64,000 nucleotides of DNA from Isochrysis galbana (taxonomy: Eukaryota > Haptophyta > Isochrysidales > Isochrysidaceae): contig CM030937.1 of assembly GCA_018136815.1 (NCBI GenBank), positions 5,350,632-5,414,631 on the forward strand, in the 5' to 3' direction. This document shows, in pieces, positions 42,283 through 52,820 of this stretch (positions are counted from its first letter, which is position 1; each line of letters begins with the position of its first letter). The notes below the pieces were generated by a model. It saw nothing but the letters and a program-made list of their open reading frames with translations. It searched no databases and was not told the origin of the DNA. The position numbers and the translations under genes were made by a program.

Positions 42283-45200
42283 TAGGCCTTGGCAGAAATA
42301 TCCGGATATATCTACTGGATATTTGGGCGAATTTTGGCAGGACTAGCTATCTCTGGATATTTCCATGGGTGCCCTGGATACTTGGTGGATATTTGGGTGG
42401 GTGTGGGGGGTCTACGCGCTAAAACAAAACCCTTGCAGAGCAAGAATGAGCGCGTGGCTCGGCTGGGGGTCACTAGGAAAGTCCCACACAGAGGATAGGG
42501 TAGATTACGTTAATAAAGAGGCTGAATAACTAATACTTACTCGATCGCAGGATGATTACGACAGACACAGACAGAGCCTGCGAGCACGCAGCGCCATGCC
42601 GCGGCGAGGTGAAGCCCTCTTGCCCCCAGGCCCGCAGCCATTGCCATCCCCATGCCTGCCCGAGCAAATGCGCGGCGCGCGAGCTACGGGCTCGCGTTTG
42701 CGCCGCTCGCTCAGCTCGCGCCGCGCGCCGCGCCAGTTGCCCTCTCACTCAAGCAAGCACGTGGTTGCCCACTGCCCACAACCACAACCACACACACCCT
42801 CCAATCGCACATGAGCATGAATTACCACACCACCACCTCATCACCCACCGCCCACCGCTGCGCTCACAGCTTCCAAACGGCTGCGATCATCATCGCGCCG
42901 GAGTTTGGAAGAGGAGGAGGAGGAGGAGGAGATGCGAGAGGAGCTGGCGGTGGTGGGGCCGCTCACTCTCGACGGCGTGCAAGAGTCCGAGGAGCTGCAG
43001 GACGAAAAGGAGGAGGAGGAGGAGGGAAGCGCGATCGACGAGACGGACGAGATGGCCAACGAGAGGACAACCGAGGACGGGGAGAGCGGCGCGGCGGCCG
43101 GCAGCTCATCATCTCCAACGTTGAAGGTGGGTGTGCGAGTCGTGTACGATACGTTGGGCCAATGCGTTATCACCGCGATGGGCGACGGCACACTACATGG
43201 GAATAAGAAGTTGCAGTTGGAGTTCGAGGCGAACGGGGCGAAGAGGCGCAAATGGGTCAACAAGAGCGATGTGTGCTTGCAGGTATGCCATACAAGTTTG
43301 ATGGGTTGATGGGTGCTAGCTAGTACTTGGGTGCTGTTCACAGCATTGTGCCCCACCACCCCAGCGTGCGACTCACCCTGCCACACCCCATTTGTATCAG
43401 GTGTGGGAAGAAGAGAGCGACGAGGAAGCGATTGAGTTGGACGAGTGCTCCGTCGAGCACACCGGTCCTGCGCTCGCTTCCCACGAACGAGCTCGACAGA
43501 TGAGGCACAACCCTCCTCCCCAGGGGACGCGGTCGGGGAAGAGGATGGGCGAGCGCAAGACCCCGGAGCCTAAGAGCGAAACGGCGAGAATGCGTGTCAA
43601 GCAGCATCCTAACCAAGAGCTACAACTCATTCGCGGCGACGCAATCTTCTGCCGGGCTTGCAAGCACGAGGTGTCCGCGAAGCACGCAAATTTCCATTCT
43701 CACCTGAACTCCCAAAAACACAAAAGTCGTGTCGAGTCTCTACAAAAACGGCAAGCTGAGGATAAGCGCATCGATGAATTCATATCCGACTACTACGAGA
43801 CCAATCCAGATGAATCAGGTAATGGCACGCCGGCTGCCGTGCTGTTATTTAGGTGGACAGTCGTCGAGACCTTTCTCCAGAGCGGCATCCCATTGACGAA
43901 GGTGGATGAGATGAGGTCTTTGCTTGAGCTCATCGGTCATCCGTTGACGAATAGTTCTCATCTACGGAGCTTTGTCCCGAAAATACTTAGCAAGGAGATG
44001 AGTCTCCTCAAACAAGAGTTGGACGATCAACATTTCTCGATTTGTTTTGATGGCACGACACGACTCGGTGAAGCGGTTAATGTCTGTGCCAGGTTTGTTC
44101 CCTCAAACTTCAGTTGTATTGGGATGCGCCTGCTCGCCCTAGTGACGACAGCGCACCACATGAATGGCGTGTCTTTGCACCGACTCATCTCAAAGATCAT
44201 TCTCACTGAGCTGAGGTTTGATGCGGACAAGGTGGTCGGAATATCTCGTGACAGCTGCTCGACGAATGGCGTTGCTTGCAAGCATTTGCTCACATTGTTT
44301 GGTAATGCTCTTGATCTGTTATGCTGCTCACATACGTTGCAGCACACCGGCGAACACTTACACTTAGATGTTGTGGAAGAATTCTTAGGTCCATGGCTAA
44401 CCCTTATCTCTCACACCTCATCAGCGCGCACGCTTTGGCAGAGTATGACCGGGACGGCCATGAAGAGCTATTCTAAGACCAGGTGGTGGTCAAGGTGGGA
44501 GGTCATGAAAGCTCTCGCTGAGAATTTCGGACATTTGCACGGCTTTGTCGAACGGCTCCGTCAGGAGGGTGTGGGAGACTCAACTACTGCAGCCTTGAAG
44601 GCTACCTTGGCTAGCAAGAGCAACGACCTCCAGATTGAACTAGCTCTCGCTTTGGACGTCGAGATTTTGTGCACCACAACCTACAAATTGGAAGGTGATG
44701 GGCTAGAGATTTTACTCGTCTACGATGCATTGGAGGGATTGCGCGAGCGCGGCCGCAGGTTGGGCAGCGAGTGCTCTGACTTCCCCAATGTGGCTGCCCT
44801 TTTGAGAGCCAAGGAGACAATAGTTGTCGGTTTGGAAACAAACGAATACTACGATGCACCCCATCATCAGTGGTTCCATGGTAAGGTGACTGCTACAGGT
44901 CTTTCCTCATGGACTATCACGTACTCCGACGGTTCTTCTTTATTGATTACCGACGAGAATGAGATCAGGAGGGCAGTGGATGTGTGTGTTTTGCCTGCAT
45001 GGAAGAAGGCCGTCGCCCATGTGAAAGGAGCCTTCAAATACCTCGAAGATCGCCTGACAGACAACTGTGCTAGCCCATACCATTGCCAAGAACAACATCG
45101 CATCTGTGGCTTGTTGCGTGCCTTCAATCCATCATTCGCCCACGGGAAGGTGGATAGATTGTGGGTTCAAAGGCTTGCTACCCTCACTTGCTTCGCCCAC

Positions 45201-45832
45201 ATTCCAAACATAGCCGATGGGATGAAGAATGAATTGCCAGATTATTTGCAAGCATGTCAAGGCCTTGTTATTGACCATGGAGATGTCGGCGACTTTACTA
45301 CATCGGTGCTCAAATGGTGGGCATCGCATCACAAACGCTTCCCTATGTGGGCACAAGCAGCTAGGATTGCTTTTTGTCTCAGTCCCAATTCAGCTGCTTG
45401 TGAACGTGTCTTCTCATTACTCCAGTGCTCGTTTGGTGCGAACCGTGATAGCTCTTTAGCAGACCAAGTTCAAGCGTCAGTGATGTTGCGATACAATCGC
45501 AGCAAACGCTAGCAGTCGTGATGTGTGACGTGCGACGTGCAAGTGCCAAGTACCAAGTAGCAAACTTCAAATGTAGGTATGTGTATGTGAAAATTGCAGC
45601 AGCTATAGCTATAGACCAATAGTCTACAAGTGGTGGGAGATGATGGTGTATGTGAGGTAGACGTAGACGTGTAACGGGCTCGAAAATCGAAAATACCGCG
45701 CGGGCATGCTAGCGGTATTTATAGCGCACAACTGGATATTTTTCTGGATATTTGGGTAAATTGCTGGATATTTTGCGGATATTTTTGCTGGATATTTGGG
45801 TCCGATTTTGTGGATATTTCTGCCAAGGCCTA
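42283..45832 (+). mobile_element. hAT transposon B, apparently intact, with 8-bp target duplication
   Basis: 3550-bp element with perfect 21-bp terminal inverted repeats beginning TAGGCCTTGGCAGAAA (from 42283 and, reverse, from 45832). The flanking direct repeat GCACGCGG (42275-42282 and 45833-45840) is a perfect 8-bp target duplication, typical of hAT. Subterminal copies of TGGATATTTGGG cluster at 42310-42405 and 45735-45815 and are probable transposase-binding sites. It contains a two-exon transposase gene with no stop or frameshift. The coding sequence is visibly AT-richer than the neighbouring host genes. The insertion is 88 bp past the UBA2 stop codon. Confidence 0.95.
42932..45512 (+). 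CDS. hAT transposase with Tudor/Agenet-like segments (two exons)
   Basis: Exons 42932-43282 and 43401-45512 join in phase over a 118-nt GT-AG intron to about 820 aa. After an acidic N-terminus, VGVRVVYDTLGQCVITAMGD and KKLQLEFEANGAKRRKWVNK look like a small beta-barrel of Tudor/Agenet type. A BED-like finger follows: IFCRACKHEVSAKHANFHSH (C-x2-C, H, H). Catalytic landmarks are ICFDGTTRLGEAVNV, VVGISRDSCSTNGVACKH, LLCCSHTLQHTGEHL and KTRWWSRWEVMKAL. Between catalytic segments, a second barrel-like insert reads ETNEYYDAPHHQWFHGKVTA and WTITYSDGSSLLITDENEIR, the pattern of Tudor/PTM domains. The end KWWASHHKRFPMWAQAARIA, then SPNSAACERVFSLLQCSF, is the hAT dimerisation domain. The frame upstream of 42932 opens only at TTG; an additional 5' exon is possible. 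No lesion is seen, so it may be active. Confidence 0.9.
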
Positions 45833-45840
45833 GCACGCGG

Positions 45841-48166
45841 GCATTGGTGCTTGTGGGAGCAACCCGGTCTCGCATCGTAGGGCCGGGTTCCAATCCGGTC
45901 ATGGCGGCTCGAGGCAGCAGAGAACAATGCAGCTTGGGCTTGGGCTTCTTCCTCGATTCAGCCATGGGTGCCAACATCCAAGACATAAATATAAAATATA
46001 CTACATGTTATGGCATAAGCAATCCCCAACTAAATTTATACTTGGTTCTCCGATGGGGGGGGGGCACGAGCCCCCCCTCTCTGCACTCCTCCCCCGTTGT
46101 GGGGGAGGAACCACCCATCCTCTTGGCATGCCCGTATGGCTTGCCATGAGCCGACTGCCCTACTGACCCACTCTCACTCACAGGCTCGCCCCATTCGCCT
46201 GCCCTGGCCTTGTCGCATCGCGCGATCGATACTTTCTCACACCCCCACTCCCCCGGCCCTTCTCCCCCCGCCATCAGGCGGCTTCCCCCATACACCACTA
46301 GGGGGATAGGGGTGAAGGGCTTAGACAGGGTCCGGTGGCCCGCGCCCCCCCCCCGGTGATCATTCCCCCCCTTCCTCCTGTGTCCTGTGTCTCCGAGTGG
46401 GCGGCGGCTTCAGCCCCGACTTATCCTGTAAACAGGAGCGGGACTTACCCATTTTTCGGTGGGCGGAGCTCTCTCTCCGCCCACCCCCTCCTCCGCGCTC
46501 TCTCTCCCCTCTCCTGCGGCACGCGTGATGGCGCGCCTGCGGCAGGCCTCCAGCTGCCAGCTGCCCCCCTCTGGCCTCAGGCGGCACCTGGAGGCTCTTG
46601 GAGCGCCTGGAGGCCAGCTCAGGGGGCAGAGGAGGCTGGGGCTGGGCCATGGCCTCCCCTGCCTCACCCTCGCTGGCGCTCATGAGCCTCTGGGGCCCCC
46701 ACGCTGCACCTGTCTGTCTGTCGACCAGGAGGAGAGGGGGGGTTGGAGCGATGGCGATGGGCTGGCCACGACGCTTGGCCAGGACGGAGGACGGGCGAAT
46801 GGGGCGAGCATGTGAGTCAGAGAGTGGGTCAGTAGGGCAGTCTCCTCCTAGCAGGCCATCAGGCATGCCAGGAGGATGGGTGGTTCCTCCCCCGTGGCAG
46901 GGGAGGAGTGGAGAGAAGGGGGGGGCTCGTGCCCCCCCATGCCCCATGCATGGATGGGTCAACCAAGTAGCTAAACTTATTAGTGCTTTAGTTGAACGAG
47001 TCCGTTGATGAATGCAGCCAACCGAAACGAAGCCACAACGAAGAGTCCCGAAGTAAACGGCGATCACCCCTCAAGAAACAATGCCCATCCTAAAGTTAAA
47101 AGACACACAAGCCATCGGATCCGTCTAGAGTATTGTGGAAATACTCTGGATCCGACAGCGTGGCTACTTACTACTTTAGTTAATTCCAGTGCCACGTGTG
47201 AGGCGAGAACATGAAAAGGTTTTTTTCTGGTTTTAGTTTCTGTCTCATTGAAGGTTGAGTTCGAATGAAAGCTTTTGGCTTTTGGGAAGGGCCGGCGAAT
47301 GAGCACGCTTTTCGCGCCTAGCAGCAAGCGTAGCATTCCTATGAGTATTAGGAAAACAGCCGATGCCAGCGCGAAATAACATAATGTCGCTCCTGAATGC
47401 TAGCGGCTTGAGATAATGGAACAACACCATCTATCCAGTGATACATCATCTAGCTACAACTCCTTTGCACACTCTCCAAACATTAATTAGCGCGCAAAGC
47501 ATCCCACGGGACAAGAGGTGGACTAGCTGTGAGAAAATCGTAGCGTCAAGCCTACGGTCGCACTCCGACCTTGTCATGGGCGAAGATTCGCAGGATTGTA
47601 AGAGCTACAAGCCGCCTCATTCACTCGGCACTCTTGAGAGCCATCAAGGCGCCCGTCGGAGATACGTGGTCTAAATTATGACACGCGCATCAGTATGATG
47701 CCGCCGAAGTTGCCGATGTGCCCTCGTGCCGACTCTGGGAGAGCGGACAACCTCGGGATTGAAGCAAGTGAGAGAAGGCCAGCTGTGGCGATGGCGCAAT
47801 CGCGCTGGCAGCGGAGACTCATCGGCTTCCAATCGAATTCTACAGGCTACACGGGGATAAACTGGCCAAGACCTCCATACACGCAATACCCACGCTCGGG
47901 ATAGAATACTCGTTGGATATGGGTCATTAGACTTGGAAAGGTTGCGGTAACCGAGATGCGATCCAAAACCTTTATACCGTCTGGTCGGGGACCGAATGCG
48001 TCGCACCATCAGGCATCGCGCCATTGGGCTGAGAGGCAAAGGCGCAATCCTGATCCGCTTTTTTAGCACGTATGCAAAGTTGGACAAGTGTCCTCGTGCT
48101 TTGACTAACCAATAGCTTCAGCTAGGGCAGCTTGGCCTGGTCACACCCGTCGCTGGAGCGCTCGGC
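45841..48166. other. Intergenic, repeat-rich, no host gene recognised
   Basis: 45841-46017 holds no clear feature. 46018-46985 is a repeat cluster (separate entry). 46986-48166 contains several ORFs of 60-140 codons without family features; the Mis18/Yippee-like gene ends at 48167. Confidence 0.4.
46018..46985. repeat. Inverted pair of interspersed repeats
   Basis: 46045-46230 (GGGGCACGAGCCCCCCCTCT, GAGGAACCACCCATCCTC, CTGCCCTACTGACCCACTCT) is repeated in inverted orientation at 46790-46960 (same strings on the reverse strand). Both outer ends carry the AACCAAGTA..AAATTTAG type terminus. The middle (46470-46700) resembles the second half of repeat R1: CTGCGGCACGCGTGATGGCG, then CAGGGGGCAGAGGAGGCTGG. 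Confidence 0.75.
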
Positions 48167-49456
48167 TCACTGACAGCAGCGATACGTGCCGGTGGCATAG
48201 ACATTGTCGAATATTTCGTACGACGCTTTCACCAAGCAAGATTGGACCAGGCCATACCGGCCGCACGCGTGTTGGTTGCGGAGGTTCGAGGTCTTGTCGC
48301 GACAGAAGCGGTACCCAACCTACACAGGTCAATTGAGGAGGGCAATGTGGCTTGGCGACCAAGGCACTACGCATTAGAGATGGGGGTGAGCCACACCTGC
48401 TTGCCGCAGGCGCAGAAGACGTCATCCATGTCCATTCTCCCCTGTGCAAGGTGTTCTTCGAAGACCTCTTCTCGGAGCTTGATGTTGGCCTCGCAGAGCG
48501 AGTTGACGTAGCATGCGCGCTCAGGGGGGGTCGCGTTGAAGCCCCAACGTCGTTTCACGCAGAGCAGCTGGTCGGTGAAAGTGAGGATGCGCCCGCAGCC
48601 TTGGCACAGGAGCGGGACTACGGCTTGGACAGGAACGGCTGAGTGAGCGTCGAGTAGCCTCAAGTACCTCCAGCCCAAGTAAGCAAGGTCGATGCGGAGG
48701 ACCGTGCCGACGGGAGCGATTGGTTTGAGGAAGGAATTCTCGGAAGGCGCATGCACATACATGCCAGGTGCCGAGCGGAGGTGCACCTGGATGATGTCGG
48801 TGTTCTGACGCTCCTCGATCCTTGGCACGCGCTCCGCGCTCTCGATCCTAACTCCAAGGATGACCTGGCATTGTGCACACTGCAGCCAGCGTGCACGGCA
48901 GACCCACGCGTCGCCGGCAGACACCTCGATGGCCTGGTCCATCTCACGCACGTTTGATGCGTTCAGGCAGAGCGTCTCCTCTGAGTCGTCGAGAGAAACG
49001 TCGATCGCACGTTGGCTCTTGCTGACAACATCATGCGGACGGCCGATCCACGCACCTGTGCACGTGAGCAGGGTGTGCACTCGCGATGGGACCGGGATGA
49101 CGGGGACGGTCGGTGGCGTGGCTGGGCAGCGTCGGGCGCGTACGCATACCGCAGGCACCACAGCAGAAGATACGCCTCGTCGATGCCCTCGCCATCTCAT
49201 ATCCGATGTGCGCCCCAGATGGAGTGCTTCGCCTAGTCGGCCGCTCTTGCTCTCGGAGCGCTTCCTCGAAGAGTTGGGCTCGGCGCGCGTTCTCTTGGGC
49301 CATGGTTGCTGCGAGCTGATTTGACTCGACCTTGATCGGCGAGTGCGCCACGCGTGCGCGTGCCGCCTCCTCGTCTGAGCTGAGAGAGAGTGGGGCCTCT
49401 GACTGATTCGGCCGCGAGCGCAGCACGAAGCAGCGGAGCAGGTGGACCAGGCTCAT
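48167..49456 (-). CDS. Tandem Mis18/Yippee-like zinc-domain protein (three exons)
   Basis: Exons 49456-49150, 49055-48397 and 48319-48167 join in phase (introns 94 and 77 nt, GT-AG) to 372 aa. Two zinc modules of the beta-tent type are visible. The first has IFCCGACG (C99, C102), then after about 60 residues LCLNASNVREMDQA and WLQCAQCQVILG (C162, C165). The second has LLCQGCGRIL (C253, C256), then VFCACGKQVGYRF (C317, C319) and NQHACGRYGLVQSCL. C-x2-C, about 60 residues, C-x1/2-C-G-x2-(L/V)-G-(W/Y) is the Mis18/Yippee/cereblon-CULT pattern, and the first module's NASNV resembles Mis18. Mis18 proteins prime centromeres for CENP-A loading; that role here is only inference. A linker (MYVHAPSENSFLKPIAPVGT) separates the modules. 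The N-terminal 95 residues are an Ala/Glu/Arg helix. Either a divergent Mis18 or an undescribed double Yippee. Confidence 0.72.
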
Positions 49457-49499
49457 TGGGGGGGGGCGAAGGAGGAGGGTTGAGAAGGGGAGGAGGGCG

Positions 49500-50240
49500 G
49501 GGAAGGGTGGTGGGAGGCCGAAGTTGGCGAGAGACCCGGCGGGGTAGAAGCGGAGGTGGGTGGTGGGTGGGTGGGAAGGATGGGATGAGGGGGAGAGGGG
49601 GAGAGGGGGGAGCGAGAGGGGAGAGGGGCAGCGTGGAGGGGAGGGAAAGAAGCTAAAGGAAAGAAGAGAGGAGAGAGGGAAGAAGGAGAGGTGGAGGAGG
49701 CGAAGGGAGAGAGCCCCTCTCGGACGGTGCCGTGGAGGGGGGGGGGGGGGGGGGGAGGATGGACGGACTCCCTCCCCTCCCTAATCTCCCCCTTCCCCCA
49801 ATCTCCCCCTTCCCCTCCCCCCCTTCCCCCTTCCCCCTTCTCTCACCCCTCCCCCCCTTTTCTTTACCGCCTCGGCACCCTCTACTCTCGGGCCCTCGAG
49901 AGGCGAGAGGGTGCTCCCCCCCTCTCCCCCCCCCCTATATTCTCCCCCTCTTCTCCCCCTCTCTCTCCCCCTCCTCCTCCCATCTCCCATCCTTCCCACC
50001 CACCTACTTTACCCTACCCAACCCCTCTCTCCCCCTCTTCTCCCCCCCTCTCCCCCCCCTCTCCCCCTCCTCCTCCCATCCTTCCCATAGACCTACTTTA
50101 CCCTACTCTACAGTGCCCAACCCCTCTCTCTCTCCCTCTTCTCCCCCCCCCCTCCTCCTCCTCCCATCCTTCCCACCCACCCACTTTTTACCCCACCCAA
50201 CCCCTCCGCTTCCACCCCCGCCGAGTCTCTCGCCAACTCC
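49500..50240. repeat. Purine/pyrimidine minisatellite with inverted arms
   Basis: 49500-49750 is purine-rich and 49760-50240 pyrimidine-rich. Within the latter, three tandem units of about 75-90 bp share CCCATCCTTCCCACCCACC, then ACTTTACCCTACCCAACCCC (near 49985, 50075 and 50160). The left arm GTTGGCGAGAGACCCGGCGG at about 49525 is the inverse of CGCCGAGTCTCTCGCCAAC at about 50218, so the whole block can fold back. Confidence 0.75.
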
Positions 50241-50571
50241 CCCCCCCCCCCCCCCCCCCCCGCGGTCTCCTCCGCCGCCTCCCTCGCGCTGGCGGGAAGC
50301 CCGGCCAGTCTACTTTTTACCACTCTCCCCGGGTGAAAGAGGGGGGGGGGGGGCCTCCTCAGCCCTCGGGGGCTCCCGCCGCGCGAGGGAAGGCGACGGT
50401 GCAGAGCCCGCACACCAAGACTTAGCGGGCAGTGGGCAGGAATACAACACGGGGGTGACGGCAGGGGAGGAGGGGAGCGACGCGCGCTCCATGACCCTAT
50501 CTTTTTAAAGATAGTTGCGCGGTGTCATCATCCAAGTGCCAAGTGGGGCTTGAGGCCCTCCTGCCCTCCTA

Positions 50572-51804
50572 TTAATTAGGTCCTATGTATTTTTCATTTT
50601 TCACATTGTCAAGCCCCAAAAGCAAAAGCGAGCAACCCTCACAAGGGGGGTGGAAATGCTGCGGAGGGCGGTGGTGGATCCGGGCGGCAGGGAGATAAGG
50701 CGGGGCGGTCGGTCTGAGCGAGGGCCGCTGTAGTCGAGGAGGTTGTAGTCGAGGTCGTAGAGGTCCGACGGGGGCGTCGATGACGGGGGGGGCGGGGGAG
50801 GCGGGGGTGGCGGGGGCCTCGCCGGCAAGGGAGGCGGCGGTGGAGGTGTGGTGGGGCGGCGGCGGCGGCGGGGGCGGTGGAGTCGTCGACATTGGCGGAG
50901 GCAGCGGGCGCGCTGTCGTCGTTGGTGGTGGTGGTTGGAGGGATGGGGGAGGCTGCGCGGACTGGAGAAGGAAGAGATAGTGCGCCACGGCGGCGGCGAG
51001 CGACGACTCGGCGGTGGGAGGATAGGCCGGTGGCGGGTAAGGATGGACGGTGGCGGGCGGAGGAGAGGCAGTGGGGTGGAAGGGATGGGAGGCTTGCGTC
51101 GGGAATGTGTAGGTGGTGGGTGAGGGGGTGGGAAGGGAGGGAGGTGGGGGCGTGTAGTGGTTGTGGTTGTAGAGGTGGAGTGGGGATGGGGAGGGGACGG
51201 CACCTGGCGGGAGCCGATAGAGGCTGGAGCTGATGAGGGGTGGGTGGTTGAGCGGGGGGTATTGGGGAGGGGGTGGCTGATTCGGTGGGGGTGGGTTGGT
51301 GGAGGTGTGTTGAAGGCTTGGATGAGGAGGAGGGAAGAAGGAGGCTGGGTAGGCGGCAACGGCGGAGAGAGGGGGGGGCTGCTCGGGCGAGGCGAGGTGC
51401 GGGAGGGGAGAGTAGAATGTCGGTTGTGCGGGCGTGGCGGCGGCGTTAGGGAGCTGTGGCCAGCCGTGTGGTTGTGATTGTGCATGGTGTGCTTGGGTGG
51501 GCTGTGGATAGGTCATTTGGGAAGGCTGGTCGGGTTCGGGGAAGGCGGATGGGGCTGGAAGTGGCTCGGGAGCGGCGGCGATGGGGGTGTGGGGCACGGG
51601 GAGAGAGTGGGAGGGCGTGGAGGGCACACCTCCGCTACCATGTGGTGAGCTGAGTGTAGCTGTGGCTGTGGGGTGGTCTGGTGAGAAAGAGAGTTGAGAC
51701 ATAACATGAGAGGTTTGATCAACGTGGGGCATGGAGGGCGGGCGAAGAGGGACTGGAGGAGCACGCGGGGACAGATCGGACGGCGCGGGCGCACTCTCAG
51801 TCAT
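50572..51804 (-). CDS. Proline-rich hypothetical protein
   Basis: 410 aa from ATG at 51804 (MTESAPAPSDLSPRAPPVPL). Extremely Pro-rich with Ser, Thr, His, Gln and scattered Tyr (e.g. PPPPQYPPLNHPPLISSSLY; NHNHYTPPPPSLPTPSPTTY). A single conventional helix, ESSLAAAVAHYLFLLQSAQ, lies near residue 270. No domain recognised. The long open frame could be a by-product of C-rich sequence, since neighbouring frames are also open; the recurring Tyr and the short amphipathic helix argue mildly for a real disordered protein. Confidence 0.35.
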   Translation of the reverse strand: MTESAPAPSDLSPRAPPVPLRPPSMPHVDQTSHVMSQLSFSPDHPTATATLSSPHGSGGVPSTPSHSLPVPHTPIAAAPEPLPAPSAFPEPDQPSQMTYPQPTQAHHAQSQPHGWPQLPNAAATPAQPTFYSPLPHLASPEQPPPLSAVAAYPASFFPPPHPSLQHTSTNPPPPNQPPPPQYPPLNHPPLISSSLYRLPPGAVPSPSPLHLYNHNHYTPPPPSLPTPSPTTYTFPTQASHPFHPTASPPPATVHPYPPPAYPPTAESSLAAAVAHYLFLLQSAQPPPSLQPPPPTTTARPLPPPMSTTPPPPPPPPPHHTSTAASLAGEAPATPASPAPPVIDAPVGPLRPRLQPPRLQRPSLRPTAPPYLPAARIHHRPPQHFHPPCEGCSLLLLGLDNVKNEKYIGPN

Positions 51805-52820
51805 CACGAGGCACTGTGGCACGAGGGCGAGGGCGAGAGCAGACGGGAGGAGCACGAGGGGCGATCGGGCGATGGCGCAGAGCGTTCGGAGGACACCGGG
51901 GGAAAACGTCACGCGCGGGGGGGGGGGGGACGCGCGGGAAAATAATAGACGGGAAAGGGGGCGGAAACTCAAGGGAGCACTCGGGGGAAAGGCGGGAGGG
52001 AGGAGAAGGGAAAGGGCTTTCGCGGGGGAAGGGGGCCGATCGAGATAGCGCGAGGGGGAGGGAATCGGGGCGCGACGGACGAGGGGAGTCGCGCGGGGAA
52101 CCTAGTCGGGGCGTATGGGAAGAGGCAATAAGTGTACAAGGCCCCTTCCTTACCCGCAACAGGGGGGTTCGGCCCATGTGGCCGCGACTTTGGGCCCTGC
52201 GCGGGGGCGGAGGGTTGGGGCGGGTATCTACCGATGGATAGACCGCCCTACTAACTAGAGCTATTGATGAGCGGTATGCCGTCTGCTATCCGGGTCTTGC
52301 ACAACTCTTGCGACGGCTGAGGCGGATGAATGGACGAATGCACGGTCCGACGGCAAACGACTTCATCGAAAGCGCGCGAGCGAGAACGATGAGTGCCGGA
52401 TCAGATGAAAATGAAACGGGCGCAGATTTCGCAGCACATAACAGCTCCTGCCACTCCAGAGCCATCCCTTCACGCACCCAAGAAGAAGCCAAGATGCTAT
52501 CAGGTATGATGAGCCACCACCACCTCAATGGGGCTAGTGCCTTTGGGCGATAGCACAACGCACGCAAAGCACATTAGAGGTATTAGGACGGTGTTCATGT
52601 GAGTTGGAGGGGGAGTGCGTATTTGTGTATGGATCGTGGTGCCGAAGGGTGCGTTAAGCGTTGCTGCTTGCGCACAGCTTGTACCGTAGAGCATCATGCA
52701 GCACACAAACCGTGGTGGCTCTAGGCCCTAGGCATTTCGTTTCATCAGACCGGTCTTTGTTTGTTTGGAGATAGGAGGTGCCTTCTTTGTGCGATGGGAG
52801 CAAGGATTTGTCATGTGCGC
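51805..52820. other. Intergenic, no gene seen
   Basis: 51900-52110 is G-rich (GGGGGGAAGG and GCGCGGGG strings), upstream of the proline-rich ORF. 52250-52820 shows nothing recognisable; it holds the downstream region of the aldo/keto reductase. Confidence 0.4.

Noticed and set aside
45878-45900. tRNA-like T-arm / B box (GGGTTCCAATCCGG)
   Set aside because: Stem pairing is incomplete, the B-box purine is a C, and no acceptor stem, D-arm or anticodon arm can be folded around it.
51153-51480. G-rich plus-strand frames opposite the proline-rich ORF
   Set aside because: Gly/Arg/Trp low complexity from GGT/GGG repeats; no independent evidence.
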